A DNA stretch of 64,000 nucleotides from NCBI GenBank assembly GCA_015143295.1, contig CM026568.1, positions 20,156,607 through 20,220,606 of the forward strand, read 5' to 3'. This document shows, in pieces, positions 11,671 to 23,560 of this stretch. The stretch is from Tetracentron sinense (taxonomy: Eukaryota > Streptophyta > Magnoliopsida > Trochodendrales > Trochodendraceae). Position numbers and translations under genes: made by a program. The notes under the pieces are model-generated. The model was not told the origin of the DNA. It was given only the letters and a program-made list of their open reading frames with translations, and did no database searches. Numbering within the stretch: position 1 is the stretch's first letter; every line of letters begins with the position of its first letter.

Positions 11671-12936
11671 GTATGCTACAACGGTCGAAAATTCCTAACC
11701 CTAGATTTCACGTTTTGGGGTTTCTTGTTTTTTCTGAATTTTTTTTTGAAGTTCGGTACTTCGTTTCAGTTCTCTCTGTAGATTCTACTAGCTCTTTTAG
11801 TCTTTCTGATGAATCGATCATGGTTTCTGGGGTTTGATTGGGATATCTGTTTCTATTAATCTTTTTCAATTAAGAACTATTGATTGTTGATGATTATTCT
11901 TTAGGGTTTCATTTTGTACACAGAATGGTTGTGAAGTATTTTGTTTGCCTGTCTAATGGAGATGAAAATTGAGGGGAACTGAGGCGTGGGGTTTGCTACG
12001 AGTACTCTACTTGAAAGTCTGATAATTGCTTTTGGGTTTTTTGTTTGAGTGAAGAATTGAAGATGGGTTTTGAGTTAAATCTGAAAGTTAAGTTTTCTAG
12101 GAATAATAAATAGCTAACTCTATGATAGGGTTTAGTCTGGGTAGGTTTGTATTTTTGGTATAGTCTTTTGGCTTATAAAGTAGCAAGTGCATGTGCATCA
12201 AGAGGCAGAAGAAAACAAAGGAAAAGACTCATTTTTCTCCCAACATTAGTTGCTTTACAAAGTTTGTATCATACCTTACTATGAAAATTTGAGTATTTTA
12301 TGCTTGCACTGGCTAATTGGAGGAATTCCAACCACATCTTAATGTGCTTCATCCTTCTTTTCAGCTGTTTGTGTGAGAGCGTGGCCAGGTTGTGTGTTGA
12401 AGGGTTCTGCAATTTCACACAATGGAGACCATTACTCCGATATGCTATTCGTGCCTGTCCGGTTTTTTTTTTTTTTTTGTGTGCTTATATTTAGAAATGA
12501 GTACATTGTTAGATACATTGGTGTGCCTCCACTCCAAACATGCAGATAAAGTATGCATATGAGTACATGTTTGGTCATAGATGCATGTGCCAAGGATTTA
12601 ATCATTGTGCCCATCTGCATAGATTTGAAGGGTTTGTGTCTGTGTTTTTGTTGCTTTATTCTGTGTTTCGTCACTTCCATGTTAAATTTTATAAAGCTCA
12701 AGGCTCATGCTTTAGTTTTTACTTTTTACTTCTACTTTTTTTCCTTCTTGATAAGTTTACTATCAATGTTTCACGTCATAGTAGTATTCTGGGATGAAAG
12801 GAAATGCAGGTTCTTCCATGTATTGTATGTACTTTCTTTGCAGTAATGTAGAGTTTAATAATATGGTTTGACATCTCCATGCAGTTAGAAAGAGATGCAA
12901 TGAATACTGTTTTTTGTGCTGTTTTAGGTTCTAACG

Positions 12937-15900
12937 ATGGCTTTCATTAGTAAAGTTGGTAATATACTTAAGCAGACTGTAAGCAAGCACATCAATTCGG
13001 AATTGTCTGCATCCAATCCATCTATTTACCAAGCAATAAGATGCATGTCATCTTCAAAACTCTTCATTGGAGGTATATCAAGTATCCTCTCTCATTGTAA
13101 TTAAGAATCACATCTGTGATTAGTGGGTCATGATGTCTTCAAATTTGGTGTTGCAGGTCTCTCCTACAGCACAGATGACACAAGCTTGAGAGAAGCTTTC
13201 ACTTCATATGGGGAAGTCATTGAAGGTATAGTCCTGCTTTTGCTTCTTTGCGCCATTCGATATTAGTTATTTAATATATGTAATGTAAGTTAACTGCCAT
13301 GTAAGTGCAAGACAACATTGTATGAAAAGACACTGTATTTTGATGTAGCTATACTAGCATGCTAATTCATAAGAATTGTGTTCAAAATAAAGCAAACATA
13401 AAATAAATTAATTAATAAATAATAAAGAAATTGATGTGCCATGTATTAAAAGAGAAAATAACTTCATTGATATTATGTTTATCAATACCCTGCTTTTTTT
13501 GTACTTCTTTATAAACGTTGTCATTTAAATGTTACAAATGAAATTTAATCCAGTACATTTAACAACTCTCAATATCATTGTTGATGTGCAAGCCGGAGTG
13601 TTGAAAGTTATTTGTTCACAATTTATTTTAGAATGGTTTTTTTTTTAAAAATATCAATCAACTACAAGTGCATAGTAATTTGGCGTACGGTAAAAATTCG
13701 GTATGAAAATCATTCGATTATAATTCAAAATAGTTATTCAATAATTCATTCAAAAATTCGATGGACGTCAAAATTTCGGTACGGGAATAATTGGAGTATA
13801 ATTCGGGTTAACGCTCAAAAAATCGTTGAAAAATTTCATTTAACACATAAATTGCATGTATAAGATTAGCTTTTACCTAGACCCAAATAACCCTAACCCC
13901 ATCCAAAAAAAAAACCAAAACTGAAAAATTCTAGAAGAAAAATTATTATTATGTCTGTTTGGTGTGGACTTGTGAACTGTGAAGTGGATACCCTTAGAAG
14001 TTAGATCTTGATTTATCCTTAGCTCACAAGTCGCACCCATGGCTTAAAATATCGATACGTATCGACCAATACGGGCCGATACATATCCCTTTTGGAGCTA
14101 CCCGATACACTGGTATGCTGGAATAAAAACTCCCCCGTATCTTACCGATACAGGTTTGATATGGGGGATTTTTCAATGATTTTTTCTTTCCTTCCATTTA
14201 CACTAGGATTCACAACACAGACTTGATACGCACAACTTATTTATATAAAATATTATTTAAGTAAATGATTTTAAATTAATATTATTTTCATTTACTTAAG
14301 ATATTAATATACAAATAAGGTTATCCTGCCATTTGAATTCAATAAGAATTATCTTGATTCAATTTCATAAATAATAAAAAGTCAACTTTCAGATCAAGAA
14401 CAAAACCCTCTTTTTAGCACCTTTTAGGGACTTGATCAAAATTTTAACTTTCAAATGATAAGGTATTTCTCAAATATCAAAATTACATTAACTTTAGTAT
14501 ATAAAAAATTATCAAAACCCAAAAGTTTGGTAAAAAAAGTCTAATTCTTTAGTCTTAAAAAAATATTTCATCTACAGGTTCAAAAAGTCAACTAACAGTG
14601 TAACAATTTAACATAAAAAGACTTACATCAAGCTTAAAATTTATGGTTGTAATTCAATACATTCTTATTTAACTCATTGAATGTAAGGTTTTAATATTTA
14701 AATTGTTTTTCTTATACTTAGCTAAGTGACTATGGTTTGTATTTTCATGCCTTCTTATCAACACAGCATGAACGCCTTTTTTAACTTATAAAATTCTCAA
14801 CTCTCATATATATGGTTATAAACATAATTGGAAACCTTCATTTAGTTTGTTAATAGCTTATATTTGCATGAAAATAAATTTTATGAAAAGTATCTAAGTT
14901 TTTCATTGCGTATGCAAGCATTTCTTAGCGTATCCTGATTTTTTCCACCGTATCCATCCGATACGGTCCGATACGTCGATACGTATCCTGTTTTGAACTT
15001 ACCGATACAGCAACCGATACCGATATTTTGAACTATGGTCGCACCTGGGGTACCCTTTTGGAGTGATGCAATTTTGATTCTAAAGAGATAATATCCCATG
15101 GTGATATTATAGCGCATGATCGAAATCAATTTCTATATATCAATAGAGAAATCTTGCTGCATCATGTACCATGGGATAAAGAAGGATTGCATCATTTAAA
15201 AAGAGAACTGACATACTCTCTCTCTCTCTCGCACTCACTCCTAAAAGAAAAATGATCAAACTATGCTTGCACCTGAAGTGTGGGGGACTGGGGAGCCTCC
15301 TAAAGGATGAGAGGGATAGACCTAGAGAGATGAGCGATGTGCGTGACTTGGCTTCTAGTGGATGGTAATGCCATTGTTGTGCGTGACTCTAAGATAGTTT
15401 GGCGGCCGTTAAGGAAAGAGTAATCAAGAGAAAGGGGGTGAGTGCTGGCGACTTGCAGCTTCCAGCAATGGTGTGGTCGGTCTATGAGATTTGGATGGGA
15501 CTTAGGGTTAGGCCCGTTAGGTATTGAAGGAGAGAAATACTGATAGACAAAAGAGGAAAGGAGGAAAGAAGTATTGAGACCTAACTAACGTAACTCGTTA
15601 AGTCTTGACGTGCGGACTATGGACGATGATACTTTGTTATGTGATTATTTTAAGCCAGGCAATTAATTCGCAAATATGTCGTGAATAATTCGGCCTGCAT
15701 TTAAATTCGCAAATTGTTGTCATATGTATGAATTATATGGACGTTTAAAACGAGAAACAAATTTTACGTATAATTCATGTATAATGCTGTATTATATGAG
15801 AATTTACTATGAGTATGACTACCGTCGTAGTATTAGCGGTGGCGGCAGCTGCAGCAGCAGCAACAACAAATAATGTGATGACTATAGTCTGTAGCAACAG

Positions 15901-17921
15901 TTATAATATATTTTCTAGGCATAATAGGAATAATAACAATTATTTCTTCTGTTCACTGGGGGCTCACTTTTTCCTTTAATTTTTTAAGCATAAGCCTAGT
16001 GGTAATCGTGTGGTCCATTTGGAAGGAGAGAAACATGGCTCTTCTTTTAGCCAAGATTCAGCTAGGTGTCGTGTCAACCATCTCATCTCTGAGTGGGGAT
16101 CTGCCTGGGAAGATCTTGAGGACCACTGGATCTCTCTGTCTGCTGTTTCCCAACTCTCCTTAAGTAGTATGGGGTTCCTTGATATATTCTTATTTTCTTC
16201 TTCAGTCTCCTGGGTTCACTATTTGTTAGCCTTCTTGTAGTTGTAGCTTTTTTTGTTTTCTTTTTAATTTAATTCCCTCGATTACCGATCAAAAAAAGAA
16301 GTATGTGCCCATTTTGATTTTGACTATAATGCCTACATTTCCTCCCTTAAACATTGAGACTAAGGATATTGCATGCCCCACCCCAAAAAATGATAAGAAA
16401 AGAACCCATAAAAAATCAAGAATGAAACACTACTGACTTTTGTCCTCAAATGCACGTCAGTCTTTTGTTTTCAGCACGTGTTCAAAAGGCATTTTTTGGG
16501 AACGAGTCGTCTTTGTTTCAGTGGTTTTTACTTTTATCAATTAGTGGTGAATGCTGATCAGCCTTTTACTCCTTGCAGCAAGAGTTATTATGGATCGTGA
16601 GACGGGTAGATCCAGAGGCTTTGGCTTTATTAGTTTCACATCTAGTGAGGAGGCTTCCAGTGCCATTCAGGCCATGGATGGACAGGTAATACTTTTATAG
16701 TTTCTTGCCATATGCTGGGCATTATTAATGTCAAGTGTGGCTATGTGACATGGTGACCATGGAACCTAATGTGTCCACAGCGGCAAATGATAGCTGAACA
16801 CATTTTACTGAATAAACACTCTTTAATGGTAAAGATGTGAACTAAAACTTTATCAATGGATGCAAAATAGTATAGAAAAATGTGGTGTTACATGTTTTAT
16901 TGGGCTGCCAGCTGCTAAAGGGTGTTTTGATGAAATTGGGGGAGGATTACAAAGGTGGAGCTTTGCTACTTGCAACAGTAGTTTGGTTTCTTTGGAAGGA
17001 AACGAACACGAGTGTCTTTGAAGGATCCTCCTCAGTCCTCATCCTTTCTATAGTTTGCCTCCAGAGCAGGCTGAAAACATGTATCTATATATGGTATTCA
17101 AAGCATGGATAGAGACGTGTAATGGGATTATGTATATGAATAGAAAATGGCAATATATTTTGCACATGTCTTATTTCGACAAGTGTGCCAAACCCGGATT
17201 CATTTTGAGGTAATGATGCGTCTTGTACATTTGTTAATGGCACTGGGAACTCTATGATTGACAATTGGTCTTTGGATTTCTCCCCCAGGATCTTCACGGA
17301 CGAAGGGTAAGAGTGAATTATGCAACAGATAGGGCAGGTGGAGGTGGATTCCGTAGTGGTGGTTTCGGAGGCGGTGGTGGGTATGGTGGTGGTGGTGGGT
17401 ATGGTGGCGGCGGCGGTTATGGTGGTGGTGGAAATTACGGAGGGGGCGGCGGTTATGGTGGTGGTGGAAATTATGGAGGGGGCAGTGGTGGAAATTATGG
17501 AGGGGGCGGTGGTTATGGTGGTGATAGTTATGGAAGTGGAGGGGGCAGTTATGGTGGTGCTGGAGGTGGTGGTGATAACTATGGAAGCGGTGGCAGTAGT
17601 GGCGGCCGCAACTTTGGAGGAAGTGGTGGATTTGGTGGTGGTGGCAGCAGTGGAAGTTATAGTGTTGCTGGTGGTGGTGGTGGCAGTGAACACCATGTTA
17701 GTGATGGAGCTGGAGGCGACAGCAGCTTTGCGAGTGGTACTGGATACAGTGGGAGCACAGGAATTGCTTATGGTGGTGGCGAACAACCTGGTAGCAACCA
17801 AGCCAGCAGTGTGGGTGCTGGAGGTTATGGGCAGGACGATCCATTGGAAGGTAATAACAAGGACGATGATGAACCTGATGACTATGCCGACCCTGATGAC
17901 TGTGCCGACAAGAGGGGCTGA
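12937..17921 (+). CDS. Glycine-rich RNA-binding protein, probably mitochondrial
   Basis: Four coding exons, 12937-13072, 13157-13225, 16579-16685 and 17289-17921, all with GT-AG borders, give 314 codons and a stop. The protein starts [20 protein letters not shown], a basic, Ser-rich leader like those of mitochondrial GR-RBPs, then one RRM at about 41-118 with RNP2 LFIGGL (42-47) and RNP1 RGFGFISF (81-88). From about 120 it is Gly-rich ([12 protein letters not shown] units), and it ends in an acidic tail with DDPLEGN and repeated DPDD. Known relatives bind RNA in mitochondria and act in editing, splicing or cold response; the exact role here is inferred. Intron 13226-16578 is 3.35 kb, swollen by a hAT-type element and a LINE tail; intron 16686-17288 also carries a LINE tail. 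No lesions are visible. Confidence 0.93.
14038..15037. mobile_element. Non-autonomous hAT-type transposon, 1,000 bp
   Basis: A perfect 8-bp duplication, GTCGCACC, occurs at 14030-14037 and 15038-15045. The enclosed 1,000 bp has imperfect terminal inverted repeats: left CATGGCTTAAAATATCGATA, right (reverse complement) CATAGTTCAAAATATCGGTA. Subterminal regions are rich in GATACG/CGATAC motifs in both orientations, as expected for hAT transposase binding sites. The interior is AT-rich and has no transposase. It lies in the long intron of the glycine-rich RNA-binding protein gene. Confidence 0.88.
15985..16303 (+). mobile_element. LINE 3' fragment in intron
   Basis: Translation near 16,000 gives [13 protein letters not shown], the typical C-terminal block of plant LINE ORF2, followed by decayed coding sequence and a tail ending GATTACCGATCAAAAAAAG at about 16,300, which looks like a short poly(A) end. 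It lies in the 3.35-kb intron of the RNA-binding protein gene. The 5' border is unclear. Confidence 0.65.
16882..17112 (+). mobile_element. LINE ORF2 C-terminal fragment in intron
   Basis: The reading frame contains [20 protein letters not shown] followed by FEGSSSV, matching the WxLWKERNxxxFE block at the end of plant LINE ORF2. It differs in sequence from the fragment at about 16,000, so it is a separate insertion or family. It sits in the last intron of the RNA-binding protein gene. Confidence 0.65.
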
Positions 17922-18109
17922 TAGGTTCCCTCATGGAGGAAAGACTTGCATAGAGCAAGCTAAAGAGAATACAGAGGGCAGAAATGAACTACTGAAGGTG
18001 CTTCTGCTCCAGTTTAAAAGTGGAGAGACCACATTTGTTATAGTTTCTGCTATAAATTTTCTCTTCATTTCTCCCCCTTTGTTTTACTCTCTTAATGCTT
18101 TCTAGTCTG

Positions 18110-19776
18110 AACCCTGGGTCAATTAATGATGGATTTGGCTTTTGTAAACTTGATGAATTTGATGATCTGTAAGTTGCCAAATAATTAGTCCCTTTGAACT
18201 CTGTCTTCTAAGTTCTTGATCAAGAAAAACTTCTTGTTGGTGGAATGGTAGATTTTCAAACCCTGGTAGAGCAATATCTATTGGTGTTGTATTCCCCAGT
18301 AAGTTTCCCAATGTTGTCTCTTTCCATAGATCCATGCGGTTTTCTCCAGTCAGTTTTATCAATAATGGTTTCCCCATTGAGTAGTCGTATTTTCTTCATC
18401 ATTCCAACCAGCCCCATTTGGCCCCCTGACTCCTCAATGACCGCTCTACCCATTTAATACTCTCCATTCCACAGAACAACACTAACACCAATTTGCTAAA
18501 CTTCCCAAAACAAATCGAACTCTTTGTTTCAATCCCTGGTGTAAAAATCCCATTCAGGAAAAATTCCATGAATCCCTAAACAACAAACAATGCCTGAACT
18601 CAAAACCCCAGGAGCATAAACCTTTAAAATCGCAGTTCAATGATGGTCAAACCCCAACCAGATGGAATTACTAAAAAAAACAGAATTACGTTTTTTACCA
18701 AACCTAAAAAAAAACATGCAACGCCCAAGCATAGCAACAAATCCCAGAGACTGCAGTACTGCACCGATGCAACAGGAGATCAGAAGGAAGCAAAGGGAAA
18801 TGCAGAAAGTTCAGTCAAAAGCAAACACAGGAGACCACTATAAGAAAAGCCCACACAATGAAACACCGATGAAGCTGCAAAAATCTAAAACCCAAACCCT
18901 CTTAATTCCGGCTATGATATTCCCCCTCCTATGGGGAACAAAAGGACTAGGGGTGTTTCGGGATTGGTGTTGGTGACAGTGAACTTTTGTTGGAGGTAGG
19001 TGCATGGTCTTCGATGGAGGTGGCGGCATCCATTGGATAATGGTGATCGAAAAATCCTAATTGAATTCCATGGTCACCTTGAATATGTCTTGAAGTGTAC
19101 CGTCAAACAAAAATGTTGAAACCAGCCCCAGTTTAATCCTTTTCTTACCAGGCCTGGTCTCCAAATAAATTATCATTGTGAAATCAAGAGTGTCTGAATC
19201 GAGTTGATTGTCATCACAGGATAGCACTAATGGCGCACACATGGCCCCACCACAAACCAGCCATGTCCCATCCAAGAAGCAACAAACTTATCAAGGGTCT
19301 AGATCATCCGATCCGAGTCATGGGGCCAAGTAGATTCTCTGCACAGTAGGACCCATTGAGGATGATGAAGATGATATTTGTGTCTTTCCTCATCTCTCTT
19401 TGATCTGCAGGGTGCGACAGACATGTGAACAAGTTTGAATTACAAAGCCCATTGCTTAATCAGTGGAGAAGTGCAAAAATAAATTGAGAAGCAGAACAAA
19501 TAAGAGTGGTAAAAAGGTAGGAAGCAAAACTAAATTGTATTTTTGGTATCTCAAAATATCAACATAAATTCAGCACTTATGATGCGCACCATTGACATAA
19601 ATGGTGACTCTTTATTTATCTACATTTTCTGTTATAATATGAAAAAAATATACAGTTTCCATATTTCCACAGAGGGGGAATGGGAAGAATGCAGCTACAA
19701 AATGTTGGCGCACCATGAAGCCCACCAGAAAGTTAAAAAGAATAAGAAACAGAAGGAAGACTGAGAACACAACAAG
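18110..19776. other. Convergent intergenic region: RNA-binding protein and PSP 3' sides
   Basis: The first part (to about 18,180) is 3'UTR of the RNA-binding protein gene, and the last part should contain the 3'UTR of the minus-strand phosphatase. Between them two minus-strand frames look mildly coding: 18,256-18,453 (65 codons) and 19,057-19,275 (72 codons). I do not recognise either, and neither has convincing splice-linked partners. I regard them as possible decayed fragments only. Confidence 0.4.
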
Positions 19777-22700
19777 CTAGTCTAAGGAATTAATCAAATC
19801 TTGGAAATCGAAAACCAGCCAATCAGCTTTTGTTGCCACAGCTTCTCGAAATTGCACTCCAGCATAGCAAATAAACAAGTCAGCGCCACCTGGTTTATGA
19901 GCCTATACAACATAGAAAAGAGAATATCACATTGGATCAGAAATTTCTAGTCAAATATAATTAACTTACAACTAGAAAATCTTTTCATAAATTAAATTGG
20001 AAACTCAAGAATTTGGTTAATGGTCCAACAAAATATGTCTATTTAGTGGATAGGCCACATCTATAATCATAATTTTTTGGTTTGTTGACCTATGATATAT
20101 GTCCGGATTTGGGCAGCCTACATCAACGAGCATATGTGCCCTTTGTCTGCTATACAGCTTATATTATAAGTGTGTGTTGTGTCGTGTGTGTGTGTGCGCG
20201 CGCGCGTGCGTGCGTGTGCACTCGGGTATCCATGTGATTCCTTAGCAAATTATGATATAAGTTTAAACAAATTTCCTTACCTCAAGATCAGTTGCACCAT
20301 CCCCATCATGGCTAATGCCTTGTATTCATGAGCCTGTACATCCAATATCATCAGCACAACCACGAAATATTGAACATGTTGCGACCAAAGATGCCACCCT
20401 TTTTTTTAGGTATAAGACTGACCTTTCTTAGCTGTTGAACAGCAGAAGCTTTCCCACCACTCCTCGAAGTAGGCTCATTTGTGTCAAATCCAGGGAACTC
20501 CCCAGAACTTCCAATGAGTAGTCGATTCGCAAAAATGTTCTCAGGTGGAATCCCAAGGAGAATAGCAACAGGCTTCAAAAAAAAAGTTGTTCTAGTTAAA
20601 AATTTTCAAGAGAATATTTTTTGCCCAACAAATCCTTGAACTGAAATGATATATAATGCATTTACATCTATACAAAACAATTTTCTTTTGTTCATTAATG
20701 CAAAATATCTTTTACATGGGTCTCAAAGAATACACAGCAGGACACAATGTAATGGCTTTTAGCAACTTCTGCTAAAAGCCACTGCAGCTGTGAAAGCAAG
20801 AAGCACCAAGTAAGAAATAAGCTATTTCAAGAACTGAAGCATCTCTCAAATCGTGAGCAAAGTAGCAGGGATTATACCCTTCTTAAATGATTTGTGCAAC
20901 TACAATGTGGCTACCACAGTAAGTTCCACAAGAGGAAGTTACAAACCTGATCTTCAGCCACTTCTCATCTCCATTCAAATGATCATTTAACCATGATATT
21001 TTCTATTATTAATCCTTTTATAAAAAGAAATCGACCATTAGAACAAAGACCCTCACTCTAGAGTTCAACAGCACACTTGGATCATTTGTCGAAAGCCTCC
21101 AGAAATCAGGTACACATAAGTATTTTTAGCCTTCAGCTTCTTGATCAATTGATCTATGCCTGGAGAAATCTTATACATAAGAAACAGAAACCTCAAGTGA
21201 TGATCTTATCTAGAGTGGACACGAAATAAAGAAATTCAGTTAAGTCGTCATGGAATGTAAACACTGTGGTACTACAAAAGACAATACAGGGCACTCAGTG
21301 CAAGAATGGTTGCAGTTTCTTCCGTAATATTTTTTTATCGGTATGTTTATTCCATAATATTATTTACTTCCACATAAAATATTTAACGACTTAGTAGCAT
21401 GGAAAAATATGAATCCGGAACAATGTGATCCAAAAGCATTAAGACTCAGACTCAGACTCAGACAGAAACCAAGAATTTAAATCAGCTAAGCAGACCAAGG
21501 ACCAACTGCTACACAATCCTTGCTAATGTCTGGCTATTTCGTCTAAACAGAAACTAAATTTTCTCTCCGACAGTTGCAGATATCACATTGAAGGCAACGA
21601 GAATGAAATGCCACAATATTTTATCATGCTTCCTTATAATGCAGATGAAAGTTGTTTTAGACTTTTAGTACTTTGCACGGAGAAATATAAATTTCTCAAA
21701 ATTTATCCAAATTAAATAAAATTGAAGGCATGTAATGCTCAGTTAAGATTCTATTTTGTGTCAGGGAAACCTCAAATCACAGCTTCATGCTCCGTTAACT
21801 TCATGAAGCTGGGTATTGCAGAACTCAGAGGTTCCTCAATTGTAAAAGCTAAATGAGTGAATCTGCATCTGGTCATGAAGATGCATGGGGGAACAGTTTA
21901 AACTACAAGAAGGTCTAATGCTAACTGCTAAGTAGAAACAAACCAATTAGCAGGGAAGGGATAGCCTCTAAGATAGTAAAATTCAGACTCCTCAACAACA
22001 ATCCACCCTTTGAAGCTCTAAGTAAGAAATGAGGAATGAGGCAACATGTAAAAATATTCAAACATCAAAGTACTAAGTAAGAAAAAGCAAGAATACCTAG
22101 GGGGTTTCTTCTCAAGGAAATCCTGGACTTGTGACAGTGAAGGGTTAAACAGAGAGTCTGGCAGCCAGTGCTTGCTCAAAAGGGACAGATCCGCTCATCA
22201 CCCTGGAAACTCCCACAAAGAGAAATCAAATGTGAGCATTCTTACAATTCAAACCATCAAGAGAATTTTACACAAAACAACTAGGCCATGTAACCTTGTT
22301 GTCCACTCTGCAACAGCCTTTCCAGCTCCACAAAACTCTGCAAGTTCATCGATGCCCTCATCTAGGCACACGGTACTATCCACATCGAAGCAGACAGCAT
22401 CAGCATTTCTCCATATATCAAGAACCTCTACAAGTAAGCAAGCAACCAGTAGCCAACCATGAAAATTTAGACCCAAAAAACAGGATTTTGATCAATGCTC
22501 AAAACCCCATTTGATAAACTCGAAACTCAACCAACCCCACCAATCATCTGGTCTCCCACTATATTTAAACTCATCAAGCTATAAACTTTCTAGAAGTTCA
22601 GCTGAACGGCAATGATTCATCTGATCTTTCATAAAAGTATCGACTTTTACCATTGATTTGGCTGAGTTGAATTCAGAAATCAAAACCCTATTAGTGAGAA

Positions 22701-22928
22701 TCAACCTTTGGAAGGTAGAGCATTGTCGAAGTGAGCAGGAACGGATGCTTGTAATGGTGGAACTGAAGCAGCGACTGAGGTGAATGGTTTGAATTGTCTC
22801 ATCATCCAGAGAGGATTTTTATACAGATTTTTCACTAAACGCAGAGGAAATGTAGGAACATGAGGAGAATGGTGTCGACTGCAATGAGGGCTAATTAGAG
22901 CTATTCGTCCGCTCATCAGCCCTTCCAT
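19777..22928 (-). pseudogene. PSP: Phosphoserine phosphatase (plastidial), decayed copy
   Basis: PSP is a HAD-family enzyme that removes phosphate from 3-phosphoserine, the last step of the plastid phosphorylated serine pathway. All seven coding exons are recognisable: 22928-22706 (Ser-rich transit peptide), 22427-22295 (CFDVDSTVCLDEGIDELA, with the nucleophile DxDST), 22202-22097, 21170-21077 (YLISGGFRQMI), 20572-20423 (NEPTSRSGGKASAVQQ), 20333-20281 and 19902-19777 (GGADLFICYAGVQFREAVA, stop TAG). Three lesions: a 2-nt loss in the CT repeat at 22151-22156 gives TAA at 22145-22147; the exon 4 acceptor reads AA instead of AG at 21172-21171; a 1-nt loss in the 53-nt sixth exon breaks the GDGATD catalytic motif. 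The true ATG is 22928, just after an acceptor at 22938. The residues are otherwise well conserved, so decay is recent. Confidence 0.9.
20169..20219. repeat. GT/GC microsatellite in PSP intron
   Basis: An alternating purine-pyrimidine tract of GTGTGT, then GCGCGCGCG, then GTGCGTGCGTG spans about 50 bp in the last intron of the phosphatase pseudogene. Such tracts can adopt Z-DNA; that is inference. Confidence 0.85.
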
Positions 22929-23214
22929 TAAAATCTCTGCACGCAAGCACTCTTTAATGGATCAAGAACATCAAAACAGTAATTTCTTCTTCTTCTTTTT
23001 TTAATTACGATTTTCATCAAATTAGAACCCTAAATTATCGAACAAAAAGTAAGCGAAATGATGCAGAAATCTGAAACCAACAAGAAAAATAATTATTTTA
23101 AAGCTAATAATCAGAAAAATGAGAGAGAGAAAAAAAGAGTGTAAGCACCCAATTTTTACACCCTGTTCAACCATGGTTAATCCCCTGTTAACCATGATTA
23201 TCACCGGTTAAACC

Positions 23215-23560
23215 CTAGTAGCCCTACGTAGATGATAATCCAAGCCCTAGTAGCCTTTAAGTAGACCCTGATCTAAACCCTAGGAAAATCCTAAACCCTA
23301 GGCTAACCCTAGCTAAATCCTATAACTAACCCTAGGTAGATCCTAGACCTAACCCTATGCCTAACCCTAGCTTAGCCCTAGTCTAAACCTAGGCTAAAAT
23401 CTCATGGGCTTAAGGCCCATTTCAAATAAAACCCCTAAGCCCTAGTCTAACCCTAGGCTAACTCTACCTAAACCCTACAATTAACCCTAGGTAAACCCTA
23501 GACCTAACCCTAGGTCCAACCCTAGCCTAACCCTAGGCTAAGGCCCCATAGGCTCAAGGC
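23215..23560. repeat. CCCTAG/CCTAGG-rich degenerate repeat in the solo LTR
   Basis: Units such as AACCCTAGGCTAA, AACCCTAGGTAAACC and ACCCTAGACCTAACC recur many times in two similar blocks (about 23,215-23,400 and 23,435-23,545), each closed by a GGCTTAAGGCCCA-type sequence. The unit is not the plant telomere repeat (CCCTAAA) and is degenerate, so this is an internal repeat of the LTR rather than an interstitial telomere. Confidence 0.75.

Noticed and set aside
17085..17801. A 238-codon Thr/Ser-rich open frame on the minus strand
   Set aside because: It is antisense to the glycine-rich exon; GGT/GGC repeats read backwards as ACC/GCC codons and stay open by composition alone.
17320..18105. A 261-codon Val/Glu-rich plus-strand frame
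   Set aside because: It is a shifted frame of the same glycine-rich exon, overlapping the real stop and 3'UTR.
22937..22946. An upstream in-frame start for PSP six codons before the ATG at 22,928
   Set aside because: The upstream codon is TTG, and an acceptor (TGCGTGCAG) overlaps it, so it is intronic.
23215..23560. Possible interstitial telomeric repeat
   Set aside because: The unit is CCCTAG/CCTAGG, degenerate and lacking regular CCCTAAA periodicity, and it lies inside a defined LTR.
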